Assembly (NCBI GenBank): GCA_963782495.1
Contig: CAWAJU010000003.1
Location: 248,001 to 312,000, forward strand
Direction: 5' to 3'
DNA length: 64,000 nucleotides
From: DASQBT01 sp963782495
Lineage (GTDB): Bacteria; Pseudomonadota; Gammaproteobacteria; Burkholderiales; Thiobacillaceae
The position numbers were made by a program, and so were the translations under genes. The number at the start of each line of letters is the position of its first letter. The first letter of the stretch is position 1. The notes under the pieces are model-generated. The model worked only from the letters and a program-made list of their open reading frames with translations, searched no databases and had not been told where the DNA came from. Positions 7,053 through 15,301 of this stretch are shown here, piece by piece.

Positions 7053-7100
7053 AAATATACACCTGCAAAGGTGTATATTTACTTGGTTGGTCGGTGTATA
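7053..7100. promoter_or_regulatory. Dyad operator-like site before intI
   Basis: AAATATACACC (7053-7063) and GGTGTATATTT (7070-7080) form a perfect 11-bp dyad with a 6-base gap, and a third half-site GGTGTATA recurs at 7093-7100. It lies between attI and the intI start. It does not match the LexA boxes known to control many intI genes, so the regulator is unknown. It could also affect a cassette promoter. Confidence 0.55.
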
Positions 7101-7163
7101 ACACTGCCATATCTTGACATAAGCGACTGTTTATAAAAAGAAGACGTATGTATAGGGGGATAT

Positions 7164-8147
7164 ATGGAGAAACAAACTACACCTGTGGCGAAGTCCCCCA
7201 AATTGCTTGATCAGGTGCGCGACCGGATACGGGTCAAGCATTACAGCATCCGTACGGAAACGCAATATGTCCAATGGATTAGGCGCTTCATCCTGTTTCA
7301 CGGCAAGCGCCATCCGCGCGACATGGGGGCCAGGGAGATCGAGGCGTTTCTGACCCATCTTGCGGTGCAGGGCAAGGTGGCGGCCTCCACGCAAAACCAG
7401 GCGCTTTCGGCCTTGCTGTTCCTGTACCGCGAAGTCTTCGAGGTGGAGGTGCCGTGGCTGGACAAGCTGACCCGGGCCAGGGCGCCCAAGCGTCTGCCGG
7501 TGGTATTGACGCGGCAGGAGGTGCGGGCGGTGCTCGGGCACATGAGCGGCATGCATGGACTGATGGCGCGTATGCTGTATGGAACCGGCATGCGGCTGAT
7601 GGAATGCGTGCGGCTGCGGGTCAAGGATGTGGAGTTTGAACGCATGGAGATCATCATCCGTGATGGCAAGGGCGCGAAGGACCGCGTGACCATGTTGCCG
7701 GAATCCGTCGCCGCGGAATTGCGCGCCCACCTGCTGAAGCGCCGCGCCTTGTTCAATGCGGACAAGCGGCTGGGCAATGCGGCGGTGTACCTGCCCGATG
7801 CGCTGGCGCGCAAGTATCCCAATGCGCCGACCGAGTGGGGCTGGCAGTATGTGTTCCCGTCCGGGAGTTTTTCCATCGATCCGCGCAGCGGCGCGGAGCG
7901 CCGCCACCATATTGACGAGAAGCTGCTGCAGCGCGCCATGAAGCGGGCGGTGCAATCGGCCGGCATCGCCAAACCGGCCACCCCGCATACCTTGCGCCAT
8001 TCGTTTGCCACCCACCTGCTGGAAAGGGGACAGGATATCCGTACCATACAGGAACTGCTGGGTCACAAGGATGTGGCGACGACGATGATCTACACCCATG
8101 TGTTGAACAGGGGCGGGCGCGGCGTGGTGAGCCCGCTGGATGTCTGA
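7164..8147 (+). CDS. intI: Integron integrase IntI
   Basis: A 327-residue tyrosine recombinase with catalytic residues R144 (TGMRLME), H275 and R278 (PHTLRHS), H301 (LGHKD) and Y310 (MIYTHV). Between them, about residues 197-232, is the extra IntI-specific segment (VYLPDALARKYPNAPTEWGW) that holds extrahelical attC bases and separates integron integrases from XerC/D. It recombines attI with attC, or attC with attC. Start chosen at ATG 7164 after AGGGGGA. The frame is intact, so the platform may still work. Transcription runs toward recR and away from the cassettes. Confidence 0.95.
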   Translation: MEKQTTPVAKSPKLLDQVRDRIRVKHYSIRTETQYVQWIRRFILFHGKRHPRDMGAREIEAFLTHLAVQGKVAASTQNQALSALLFLYREVFEVEVPWLDKLTRARAPKRLPVVLTRQEVRAVLGHMSGMHGLMARMLYGTGMRLMECVRLRVKDVEFERMEIIIRDGKGAKDRVTMLPESVAAELRAHLLKRRALFNADKRLGNAAVYLPDALARKYPNAPTEWGWQYVFPSGSFSIDPRSGAERRHHIDEKLLQRAMKRAVQSAGIAKPATPHTLRHSFATHLLERGQDIRTIQELLGHKDVATTMIYTHVLNRGGRGVVSPLDV

Positions 8148-8164
8148 GATGGGTTGCCTGTTTG

Positions 8165-8327
8165 ACTGGATTGCTTCGTCGCGTGGCTCCCCGCAATGAC
8201 TATCGGCCGTCATCGCGAGGCCGTAAGGCCGTGGCGATCCAGCAAGGATATGGTCTCTTCAACTGGATTGGCGCGTCCCGCCGCGCTACGCTCGCGGCTA
8301 AAGGCTGACAGCGCTCCTCGCAATGAC
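8165..8327. repeat. Intergenic palindromic repeat cluster
   Basis: Three related units carry ACTGGATTG and CGCAATGAC or their complements: 8165-8200, 8209-8242 (inverted) and 8261-8327. The same core pair recurs at 58435-58552, so this is a dispersed palindromic family of the genome. It fills most of the gap between intI and recR. It may act as a transcript stabiliser or terminator; this is inference. Confidence 0.7.
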
Positions 8328-8366
8328 TTTAGCTGACATGGGCATCAATCTGACAAGGTACAAGCG

Positions 8367-8975
8367 GTGAATACGAGTCAACACTCCCCCGGCGCACTGG
8401 CCGCCCTGATCGAAGCCCTGCGCGTGCTGCCCGGGGTCGGCCCCAAGTCGGCGGCGCGCATGGCCTATCATCTGCTGCAGCGCGACCGGCCCGGTGCGGA
8501 ACACCTGGCCGGGGCGCTGTCGGACGCGCTGGCGCAGTTGCGCCACTGCGCGCTGTGCAACAATTTTGCCGCGGAGGAATTGTGCGAGCTGTGTTCCAGC
8601 CCGCGCCGCGACCGGCGCCTGCTGACCGTGGTGGAAATGCCTGCGGACCAGAACATGCTGGAGGCCACGCACAGTTACAGCGGTTTGTATTTCGTCCTGA
8701 TGGGGCGGCTGTCGCCGCTCGACGGCATCGGGCCGAAGGAGATCAGCCTGGAGCGGCTGATCGGCCGGGCCCTGAACGGCGAGGTGGAGGAAGTGGTGCT
8801 GGCGACCAATTTCACCCCCGAGGGCGAGGCGACTGCCCACGTGGTCGGCGACATGCTCAAGGCCAAGGGCCTGAAGGTGACGCGGCTGGCGCGCGGGGTG
8901 CCGGCGGGCGGCGAGCTGGAATACGTGGACAGCGGCACGCTGGCCCAGGCGCTGCGCGACCGGCGCAGCATCTAA
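8367..8975 (+). CDS. recR: Recombination mediator RecR
   Basis: This 202-residue protein has an N-terminal helix-hairpin-helix (LPGVGPKSAARMAYHLL), a four-cysteine zinc finger (C61, C64, C73, C76) and a Toprim domain from about residue 83 to 175. With RecF/RecO it loads RecA at single-strand gaps. The start is the GTG at 8367. In many proteobacteria recR follows dnaX and ybaB; here the integron lies directly upstream, so those genes are either elsewhere or were displaced. Confidence 0.96.
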   Translation: MNTSQHSPGALAALIEALRVLPGVGPKSAARMAYHLLQRDRPGAEHLAGALSDALAQLRHCALCNNFAAEELCELCSSPRRDRRLLTVVEMPADQNMLEATHSYSGLYFVLMGRLSPLDGIGPKEISLERLIGRALNGEVEEVVLATNFTPEGEATAHVVGDMLKAKGLKVTRLARGVPAGGELEYVDSGTLAQALRDRRSI

Positions 8976-9094
8976 CCGGCCGACGCGCGGTTGCCGTGGA
9001 ACACCGCGCAACCGGGCAGGGTGGGTTATAAATAAAGCGGGCTGCCGGGTCCGCGGTCCTGATTCGGCAACCGCACAATGTTTTGGGAGTGAGC

Positions 9095-9877
9095 ATGGCC
9101 ATCGAGCTTTTCAATGACGGAAAGCATGTCTGCCTGATGTTCAATGATCTGGTCGGCGAGGAAGAAGTGGGTGCGGTTCAGGCCAACCAGTTCCTGATCG
9201 TGTCCGACGGCGAAGGGGCGCTCATCGATCCGGCCGGCAACATGACCTACAACGCGCTCCTGATCGCGATGCAGAAATACTTCCCGTACAAGGAACTCAA
9301 GTACATCTTTGCCTCCCATCAGGATCCGGACATTGTCGCCTCGCTCAACCGCTGGCTGTCCGGCACCGATTGCACGCTCTATGTGTCCAAGTTGTGGGAG
9401 CGCTTCGTGCCGCACTTCTGCACGCTCAACCGCGCCGAGGGGCGCGTGAAAGGCATTCCCGACGAAGGCATGGGCATCCCCATGCGCGACACGACCGTCT
9501 ACGCCGTGCCCGCGCACTTCCTGCACTCCGAGGGCAATTTCCAGTTCTATGACGGCAAGTCCAGGATCCTGTTCTGCGGTGACATGGGCGCCTCGCTGGT
9601 GAACGCGGTCGACATCGTCCAGCCCGTCAAGACCATCGCGCAATTCAAGGCGCATGTGCCGGCGATGGCGGGTTTCCACCGGCGCTACATGGTGTCGAAC
9701 AAGGTCTGCCGCTACTGGGTCAGGATGGTGAGGGACATGGATGTATCCATGCTGGTGCCGCAGCATGGCCGCTACTTCGTCGGCAAGGAGGCCATCGGCG
9801 CCTTTCTCGACTGGATCGAACTGCTGGAATGCGGCATCGACCTGTTCACGCAGAACAACTATCGCTTTCCGGGATGA
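9095..9877 (+). CDS. Oxygen-binding di-iron (flavodiiron-like) protein, no flavodoxin domain
   Basis: A 260-residue metallo-beta-lactamase-fold protein. Likely di-iron ligands are H75, D77 and D79 in SHQDPD, H144 in HFLHSEGNF, D163 in CGDMG and H224 in PQHG. The HFLHSEGNF segment is typical of the flavodiiron/ODP group rather than of hydrolases. Lacking flavodoxin and rubredoxin domains, it could be an O2 or NO sensor or reductase fed by a separate partner. ATG 9095 is chosen after GGGAGTGAGC. It sits alone between recR and purB. Confidence 0.85.
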   Translation: MAIELFNDGKHVCLMFNDLVGEEEVGAVQANQFLIVSDGEGALIDPAGNMTYNALLIAMQKYFPYKELKYIFASHQDPDIVASLNRWLSGTDCTLYVSKLWERFVPHFCTLNRAEGRVKGIPDEGMGIPMRDTTVYAVPAHFLHSEGNFQFYDGKSRILFCGDMGASLVNAVDIVQPVKTIAQFKAHVPAMAGFHRRYMVSNKVCRYWVRMVRDMDVSMLVPQHGRYFVGKEAIGAFLDWIELLECGIDLFTQNNYRFPG

Positions 9878-9956
9878 CTGCGCATCGACCGCACCTCTGA
9901 CCAGGCGCTTGCGGTCCGGTAAAATACACGGTTCAACGATCCTGACTGGACCCCGA

Positions 9957-11327
9957 ATGGAACTCTCCGCGCTGACCGCCCTGTCTCCGCTCGATGGCCG
10001 CTATGGCGCCAAGATCGCCGCGCTGCGCCCCTATTTCAGCGAATTCGGCCTGATCAGGCATCGCGTCAAGGTCGAAGTGGAATGGCTCAAGGCGCTCAGC
10101 GACGAGCCGGGCATCGCCGAGGTGCCGCCTTTCAGCCCCGCCGCGCGCGCCTATCTCGACGCCATCGCCGAACAGTTCAGCGAAGCCGATGCGGCCGAGG
10201 TGAAGCACATCGAGGCGACGACCAATCACGATGTGAAGGCAGTGGAATATTTTCTCAAGCAGCGCTGCCAGGACAACGCGGAGGTCGCGCGGGTCGGAGA
10301 GTTCTGGCATTTCGCCTGCACCTCGGAGGACATCAACAACCTGTCGCACGGGCTGATGCTGAAAGGCGCACTGGAGGAAATCCTGCTGCCCACCCTGGGC
10401 GTGCTGATCGAGCGCTTGCAAAAACTGGCCAACGAGCTGGCCGACCTGCCCATGCTCTCGCGCACCCACGGCCAGCCAGCCAGCCCGACCACGCTGGGCA
10501 AGGAACTCGCCAATGTCGCCTACCGCCTGATGCGGGTGCGCGCGCAGCTTGCAGATGTGGAATTGCTCGGCAAGACCAACGGCGCGGTGGGCAACTACAA
10601 CGCCCACCTTGCGGCGTATCCGGCATTGGATTGGGAGGCCTTCGGCGAGAGATTTGTCGAGGGCCTGGGCCTGTCCTTCAATGCCTACACGACCCAGATC
10701 GAACCGCACGACTACATGGCGGAACTGTTCGATACCCAGGTCCGCGCCAACACCGTCCTCATCGATCTGTGCCGCGACGCGTGGGGTTATATTTCCCTGG
10801 GCTATTTCAAGCAGAAGGTGAAGGAAGGCGAAGTGGGCTCGTCCACCATGCCGCACAAGGTCAACCCGATCGATTTCGAAAATGCCGAGGGCAATTTCGG
10901 CCTGGCCAACGCCATGCTGACCCATCTGGCGCAGAAGCTGCCGATCTCGCGCTGGCAGCGCGACCTCACCGATTCCACCGTGCTGAGGAACATGGGCGTT
11001 GGGCTCGGCTACACCCTGCTGGCCTATGAATCCTGTTTGCGCGGCATCGGCAAACTGGAAGCCAATCCGGCTGTTCTAGCGGCCGACCTCGACGCCAATT
11101 GGGAAGTGCTGGCCGAGCCGATCCAGACCGTAATGCGCCGCTACGGCGTGGCCAACCCATATGAGCAACTGAAGGCGCTGACGCGCGGCAAGGGCGGCAT
11201 CAATCGCGCGACCCTGCACGCTTTCATCGACGGACTCGCCATCCCCGATGTCGAAAAGACGCGGCTCAAGCAGCTGGCCCCGGCCAGCTATATCGGCATG
11301 GCGGTGGAGCTGGCCCGCCGCATTTGA
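9957..11327 (+). CDS. purB: Adenylosuccinate lyase
   Basis: A 456-residue lyase of the fumarase/aspartase superfamily with the signature GSSTMPHKVNP at residues 294-304 and the catalytic histidine region SRTHGQPASP at about 169-178. It cleaves SAICAR and adenylosuccinate in purine synthesis. Start ATG 9957; an upstream in-frame extension to 9741 lies over the preceding gene and is rejected. It is the bifunctional-length type found in gamma- and betaproteobacteria. The next gene converges from the right. Confidence 0.97.
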   Translation: MELSALTALSPLDGRYGAKIAALRPYFSEFGLIRHRVKVEVEWLKALSDEPGIAEVPPFSPAARAYLDAIAEQFSEADAAEVKHIEATTNHDVKAVEYFLKQRCQDNAEVARVGEFWHFACTSEDINNLSHGLMLKGALEEILLPTLGVLIERLQKLANELADLPMLSRTHGQPASPTTLGKELANVAYRLMRVRAQLADVELLGKTNGAVGNYNAHLAAYPALDWEAFGERFVEGLGLSFNAYTTQIEPHDYMAELFDTQVRANTVLIDLCRDAWGYISLGYFKQKVKEGEVGSSTMPHKVNPIDFENAEGNFGLANAMLTHLAQKLPISRWQRDLTDSTVLRNMGVGLGYTLLAYESCLRGIGKLEANPAVLAADLDANWEVLAEPIQTVMRRYGVANPYEQLKALTRGKGGINRATLHAFIDGLAIPDVEKTRLKQLAPASYIGMAVELARRI

Positions 11328-11356
11328 CCGCCGGGCTGGCGGGTTTGAACGGCTCG

Positions 11357-12022
11357 TCAGGGTTCAACCGTCGTCAGCCCCAACGACTTCCACGATTGCA
11401 TTCCGCCCCGGTACCACTTGAGCTTGTTGGCCGGGTAGCCGAGGGCCAGCAGGGTCTTGATATTGGTCGGGGATTGTCCGCACCAGGCGCCATTGCAATA
11501 GAGAATCAGCGTCTTGGCTTGGGAGAAATCCCAGAACAGGCCTTCGCGACGCGCCCCGAACTTGTCTTCGAGAATCCCGGCCACCTTCTCCGGATCAATT
11601 CTGGCAAGCGCCAGTGTGTCCCAGGGGATGAGCGCAGCACCGGGAATGATGCCGGTGCGTTTGGTCCAGTCTGCGGTGCGTGAATCGATGAGCATGAGGT
11701 TTTGATTGCCCGCTCTGATGTCACGCAGATAATCGAGCAGTTCGAGTTCGCCTATGGTTTCGACTCCGGGCGCCAATAAGATGGGCTGGATGCAAAAGGG
11801 CGGGCAGGGCCTGGAGGTCAGGGCGTAGTCTGAATCGATCTGATTGAGCGGATCCGGGTTGCGCTGAACGCGCACGGGTTTCCCATGATCCAGGACTTCG
11901 ACATAGGGCAGGTCACGCGTGATATAGACGTGCTCTTCGTCCGCAATGCCAGTGTTAAGGCAGACAAGCCACAGGGCCGACGCGAGCACGAAGAACGGGA
12001 ATCTTGCGTGTGCTGTATTCAT
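11357..12022 (-). CDS. Exported rhodanese-like protein
   Basis: A 221-residue protein with an N-terminal signal or anchor (about residues 8-27) and a rhodanese domain over about 95-215. The active loop is YCNGAWCGQS (C176, with a second cysteine C181), and GYPANKLKWYRGGMQSW is the usual C-terminal rhodanese motif. A further Cys pair, RPCPPFC, lies at about 71-77. It would handle sulfane sulfur or act as a thiol-based protein in the periplasm. This loop type is common in sulfur-oxidising and C1-metabolising bacteria. It is convergent with purB. Confidence 0.85.
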   Translation of the reverse strand: MNTAHARFPFFVLASALWLVCLNTGIADEEHVYITRDLPYVEVLDHGKPVRVQRNPDPLNQIDSDYALTSRPCPPFCIQPILLAPGVETIGELELLDYLRDIRAGNQNLMLIDSRTADWTKRTGIIPGAALIPWDTLALARIDPEKVAGILEDKFGARREGLFWDFSQAKTLILYCNGAWCGQSPTNIKTLLALGYPANKLKWYRGGMQSWKSLGLTTVEP

Positions 12023-12301
12023 GGCGCTATCTCCTTCAGCTTTGTGGAAGTTGATCTCCGCCTCAGCTTAACGCATTCAGGCATAAACTTGCTGGCACAT
12101 CCTCCAGGGCCGGACACGCGCCGTCTCGGTTTACGCAGGGCGCACTACACTGCGGTGGAGCTGGAATTTGCATACTTCAAGCATAGTCATAAGCCGGGAA
12201 ACCCACTAAGCTTGCTTTGTTGAATCGCGCAGCTCAAGAGGAAGGTGCGCTTCACAGCGCGTTGCGAAATACTTGCGGCAATCAATCAGACAGGATCAAA
12301 C

Positions 12302-13156
12302 ATGGCTACCCATTCCGCGGACGTCGGCTTGGCCGACTTTGAACAGAACGTGATCGAAGAATCCCGGCACCGTCCGGTGGTGGTGGATTTCTGGGCGCCC
12401 TGGTGCGGTCCGTGCAAGTCGCTCAAACCGATCCTGGAAAAACTGGCGGAGGAATATGGCGGCAAGTTCATGCTTGCCAAGGTGAACGCGGACGAGAATC
12501 AGGAGCTGTCCACCCAGTTCGGCGTGCGCGGCATTCCGGCGGTCAAGGCGGTGGTGAACGGCGAGATTGTCGACGAGTTTTCCGGGGCCCTGCCCGAGGC
12601 CGAAGTGCGGACCTGGCTGGATCGGCTGATGCCTAGCCCGGCCGAGGAACTGCGCGCAAAGGCGGCGGAAAAACTGGCTGCCGGCGACGCAGTCGGGGCC
12701 CTGGAAGTCCTGGGCGAAGCCTCTAAGCTTGATCCGCAAAATCAATGGGTGCGCCTGGATGCCGCCGAACTGCTATCCCGGCTGGGGCAAAATACCGAAG
12801 CCCAGAGTCTGCTCGATACCCTCACCGGCGCCGCGGCGGAGCATCCGCGCGCCGTCCAGCTCCGCGCCCGGCTGGGCTTTGCCGTGGGTGCCGACGCGAG
12901 CGTGGATGAGAACGCCATGCTGGCGCGAATCGATGCGAATGAAAATGATCTGGATGCGCGCCTCAAGCTGGCCAATTACCACGCCGCCCACGGCCATTAT
13001 CCCCAAGCTTTCGAGCAGCTTTTGGAAATCGTTCAGCGCGATCGGGCATTCGAGGACGACGCAGGGCGCAAGACCATGCTCGACCTGTTCACCTTGCTGG
13101 GCGCCGATCCACTGGTCAGCGAATACCGCCGCAAGCTTGCAAGGGCGCTGAACTAG
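12302..13156 (+). CDS. cnoX: CnoX/YbbN-like thioredoxin-TPR chaperone
   Basis: The protein has 284 residues from ATG 12302. It carries a thioredoxin domain with WCGPC at 34-38 and cis-proline segment GIPAVKA, followed by TPR-like helices to the end. E. coli CnoX (YbbN) protects proteins from oxidation and hands them to GroEL; there the motif is SQHC, whereas this protein keeps both catalytic cysteines and may be redox active. The frame can be extended to 12245 but ATG 12302 fits the family start. Expression is likely monocistronic. Confidence 0.88.
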   Translation: MATHSADVGLADFEQNVIEESRHRPVVVDFWAPWCGPCKSLKPILEKLAEEYGGKFMLAKVNADENQELSTQFGVRGIPAVKAVVNGEIVDEFSGALPEAEVRTWLDRLMPSPAEELRAKAAEKLAAGDAVGALEVLGEASKLDPQNQWVRLDAAELLSRLGQNTEAQSLLDTLTGAAAEHPRAVQLRARLGFAVGADASVDENAMLARIDANENDLDARLKLANYHAAHGHYPQAFEQLLEIVQRDRAFEDDAGRKTMLDLFTLLGADPLVSEYRRKLARALN

Positions 13157-13176
13157 GCGATCGTAAAGCGTGCCGC

Positions 13177-13641
13177 TTACTGCGGCGGGGGAGGCGGTGC
13201 GTTGGGCGACACCGGCTGCCACTGGGTCCGGCATTCGGCTACATAGGGATAATAGCCGGGCGGATCGTTGCAGTAGTACCAGTATTCCGCAGAAGCCGGA
13301 GGCGGTCCTCCAACAAGCGGAGGCAGATAGGGATCGGGATAAGGATAGATCGGCGCCGGATAGAAATACCAACTTCCGCCGGCGATCCACCACCATCCGC
13401 GGCGCCCGCCGTGCGGACCATGATACCAACGGCCGCCGTGCCAGACCCCGAAGTCATGTTCGCGGAATCGCCGGATATCGCCGCGAAACGCCGGGTGACC
13501 GTCGCGTCGGTAATTGTTGAAATGGCCGCCGCCATGATACTCGCGGCCTGGACCACCATGGTGCTCGTCTGCCATGGCGGGCTGAATCGACAACGGCACG
13601 GACAGCGCGGCGATGAGGACAGCCAGTATGCGTTTACGCAT
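13177..13641 (-). CDS. Exported Gly/Pro/Tyr-rich protein, paralogue A
   Basis: This 154-residue protein has a signal peptide (MRKRILAVLIAALSVPLSIQ, cleavage after AMA). It continues with His/Gly-rich and Trp/Tyr-rich stretches and a C-terminal motif YWYYC-(x)5-GYYPYVAEC. The same motif ends the protein at 14267-14671. The C-terminus is proline-rich. These envelope proteins (YXWGQ/DUF-type glycine-rich) have no known function. The ribosome-binding site AAGGAGG lies 11 bases before ATG 13641, with a nearer in-frame TTG at 13662. Confidence 0.75.
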   Translation of the reverse strand: MRKRILAVLIAALSVPLSIQPAMADEHHGGPGREYHGGGHFNNYRRDGHPAFRGDIRRFREHDFGVWHGGRWYHGPHGGRRGWWWIAGGSWYFYPAPIYPYPDPYLPPLVGGPPPASAEYWYYCNDPPGYYPYVAECRTQWQPVSPNAPPPPPQ

Positions 13642-13718
13642 GGTACGTGTTCCCTCCTTCAATTGCCCCGCGCTCAGGCACCCGCTGTCCCAAGCCGGCC
13701 GCCGCTACTTCGCAATTC

Positions 13719-14264
13719 CTAAGGTGCCGACACGCCGGGCGGAGGCGGCGGTGGCGTACCTGCCGGGGGCGGCGGGATGTCGCGCGGCGGGGGCGGCGGC
13801 GGATAGGATGCCGGGCTCGCTTGTCGGTAGGTGCGCCCGGAAACCGGAACCTGATGGCCCTTGGCGTACATGCATTGAACGTAGCTCACGTCATAGCGGC
13901 GCTGCAGGCCGTAGCCCGAGTAGTCGGCGGCTTCGCTGCCGGCCAGGCTGCCGATCAGTAGTCCGGTGCCTGCACCCACGCCTGCGCCCTGGTGTCCGCC
14001 TCCTATGGCCGCGCCTGCGGCGGCGCCCACGAGCGTGCCGACCACGGCGCTTTTCACCCCGCTATCGCTGGCCACTTCGCCCGGCGTCTTGCCGCCGATG
14101 CTTTCCAGGGCATAAGACTTGCATTCCCGTTCGTCGACGCGAAACTGGTCAAAACTCTTCCCGGTACCGGGCAGCACCAAGACATTGGGCCCGCTCGGCA
14201 TGGTGGTGCAAGCGGCGAGCAGCAGGGGCAGGGCGAGCGCTGAAATTCTTGCGGGCGATCGCAT
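13719..14264 (-). CDS. Glycine-zipper lipoprotein
   Basis: This 181-residue protein starts MRSPARISALALPLLLAACT, with lipobox LAAC. The centre (SAVVGTLVGAAAGAAIGGG onward) is a glycine zipper able to insert in membranes. The last 30 residues are nearly all proline runs. It follows the paralogue at 14267 by two bases and precedes the one at 13641, so the three likely form one minus-strand operon for envelope proteins. Confidence 0.78.
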   Translation of the reverse strand: MRSPARISALALPLLLAACTTMPSGPNVLVLPGTGKSFDQFRVDERECKSYALESIGGKTPGEVASDSGVKSAVVGTLVGAAAGAAIGGGHQGAGVGAGTGLLIGSLAGSEAADYSGYGLQRRYDVSYVQCMYAKGHQVPVSGRTYRQASPASYPPPPPPRDIPPPPAGTPPPPPPGVSAP

Positions 14265-14266
14265 GT

Positions 14267-14671
14267 CTATCTTCCTTCGCTCGGCGCGGAGGGCGGCTGC
14301 GGAGCAACGGCCTGCCAGCCTCCGGGACACTCTTTCACATAGGGGTAATAGCCTTGCGGATTGGCGCAGTAATACCAGGAAGCCGACGCCTGCGGCGCGG
14401 GCGGCGCCATGTCGCTACGCTCGACATAGACCGGGGGCGCTGCCGGAGCCGGCATCACCGCGGGCGGATAGTAATAGGGAGAGGGGTAATACGGAGGATA
14501 GTAATAAGGCCTGGGATACCAGGGACCCCCAAACCAGAATGGGTCGATGACAATTCCGACGCCTACATGGCCATGTCCGCCGCCATGTCCATGGTCAGCC
14601 ATGGCCACGCCGCTTGCGCCCGCCAGGAACATTGCCAACAACACAGAAGCACACCAGCCAAGCTTGTACAT
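14267..14671 (-). CDS. Exported Tyr/Pro-rich protein, paralogue B
   Basis: This 134-residue protein from ATG 14671 (preceded by GAGGAGG) has a signal peptide ending near GVAMA. A His/Gly stretch and a tyrosine/proline-rich region (PYYYPPYYPSPYYYPP) follow, then the C-terminal motif WYYC-(x)5-GYYPYVKEC-(x)4-W shared with the 13177-13641 product. The two conserved cysteines could form a disulfide. The function is unknown. It is the first gene of the three-gene envelope cluster. An upstream extension to 15151 crosses the att region and is rejected. Confidence 0.78.
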   Translation of the reverse strand: MYKLGWCASVLLAMFLAGASGVAMADHGHGGGHGHVGVGIVIDPFWFGGPWYPRPYYYPPYYPSPYYYPPAVMPAPAAPPVYVERSDMAPPAPQASASWYYCANPQGYYPYVKECPGGWQAVAPQPPSAPSEGR

Positions 14672-15088
14672 ACCGACCTCCTCTACACGCAGATTCTCGA
14701 CCAACGCGCCGACAAGAAAAGCTGTTGAACACCAGCCGACGAAATGGGGCGGACACAACATTACGCCTTGAGTATAGGACTTTCCGACAGCAGATAAGTT
14801 TCCGCCCAGCGGCCGATGAGAATCCTCTGCGCCCGGGTCGCCTCGCACGCGACACAGCCTGGATGACGGGAATTCTTGCCCGCTACCGGGCGCGCCCAGC
14901 GTGGAGATTTGAGCCAGGCGGGGTGGCTGACGGGATTGCCCGCAACGGGATTGACTCTCCCGTTGCTCGTCCCTCGCTGCGCTTGGGACCGCCTGCGGCG
15001 TCCGTCGCAAGCAGTGCTTGCTCCGCGAACCCCAGGTGGGTTCTCGCCCACCAGCCACCGGTAAGCAATTGAGGTAATCCAAAGTTAG
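14672..15088. other. Gene-free stretch before attL
   Basis: I see no convincing gene here. GGGGTGGCTG near 14925 and CAGCCACC near 15053 echo the tRNA-His acceptor end, and the bases between are GC-rich with short palindromes. This may be debris of earlier insertions at the same tRNA. Confidence 0.4.
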
Positions 15089-15135
15089 TTGGGGTGGCTG
15101 ATGGGACTCGAACCCACGACAACAGGAATCACAAT
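15089..15135. repeat. attL: duplicated tRNA-His 3' segment
   Basis: Forty-seven bases identical to 24779-24825, covering the tRNA-His CCA end, acceptor strand, T arm and anticodon. Identity ends abruptly after ACAAT at 15135, where the left copy continues ACAGCC and not the tRNA. This marks the core crossover region. Confidence 0.93.
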
Positions 15136-15261
15136 ACAGCCTGAGCCCCATTACCCATGCTTACCGGAAGCGGATAAATCTAACTATTCCCTTGCTGTAG
15201 CTTTGTCTTAGCCTTACTATTAGTACAGTAGTCAGAGGCAATTCTTACCCTTTTTTACCGC

Positions 15262-15286
15262 CTTCTGCTTACCGTGTGCTTACCGT
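15262..15286 (+). repeat. Integrase arm-type repeat, left
   Basis: A 25-bp sequence with two TGCTTACCGT units, identical to 24713-24737 and in the same orientation. A further GCTTACCGG lies near 15160. Paired direct repeats just inside both ends are expected for integrase or excisionase arm sites. Confidence 0.7.
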
Positions 15287-15301
15287 GGGGAGAACTGGAC
15301 T

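Larger units (their letters stand above)
204..8147. mobile_element. Integron: intI plus decayed cassette array
   Basis: An integron integrase gene at 7164-8147 reads rightward while an array of short genes to its left reads leftward, the standard integron geometry. Palindromic attC-like sites separate the genes at 691-799, 1367-1445, 1830-1894, 2480-2556, 2940-3002, 3365-3433 and 6738-6804, with a 22-bp remnant at 3964-3985. Most outer boxes fit RYYYAAC and GTTRRRY, and several inner boxes are complementary with an extra unpaired base. I count about nine cassettes. No attC is visible left of 204, so the left boundary is uncertain. An IS21-family element interrupts the array. Long, non-resistance arrays like this are typical of sedentary chromosomal integrons. 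Confidence 0.88.

Noticed and set aside
7053..7080. LexA box before intI
   Set aside because: The dyad is AAATATACACC/GGTGTATATTT, not the CTGT-N8-ACAG type.
7131..8213. 360-codon open frame opposite intI
   Set aside because: Shadow of the integrase gene; the His/Gln-rich product has no recognisable domain.
13613..14728. 371-codon plus-strand frame over the exported-protein cluster
   Set aside because: Arg/Cys/Ser-rich antisense product; the three minus-strand genes have signal peptides and good start signals.
14883..15122. 79-codon minus frame at attL
   Set aside because: It begins in the tRNA-His duplicate and has no independent support.
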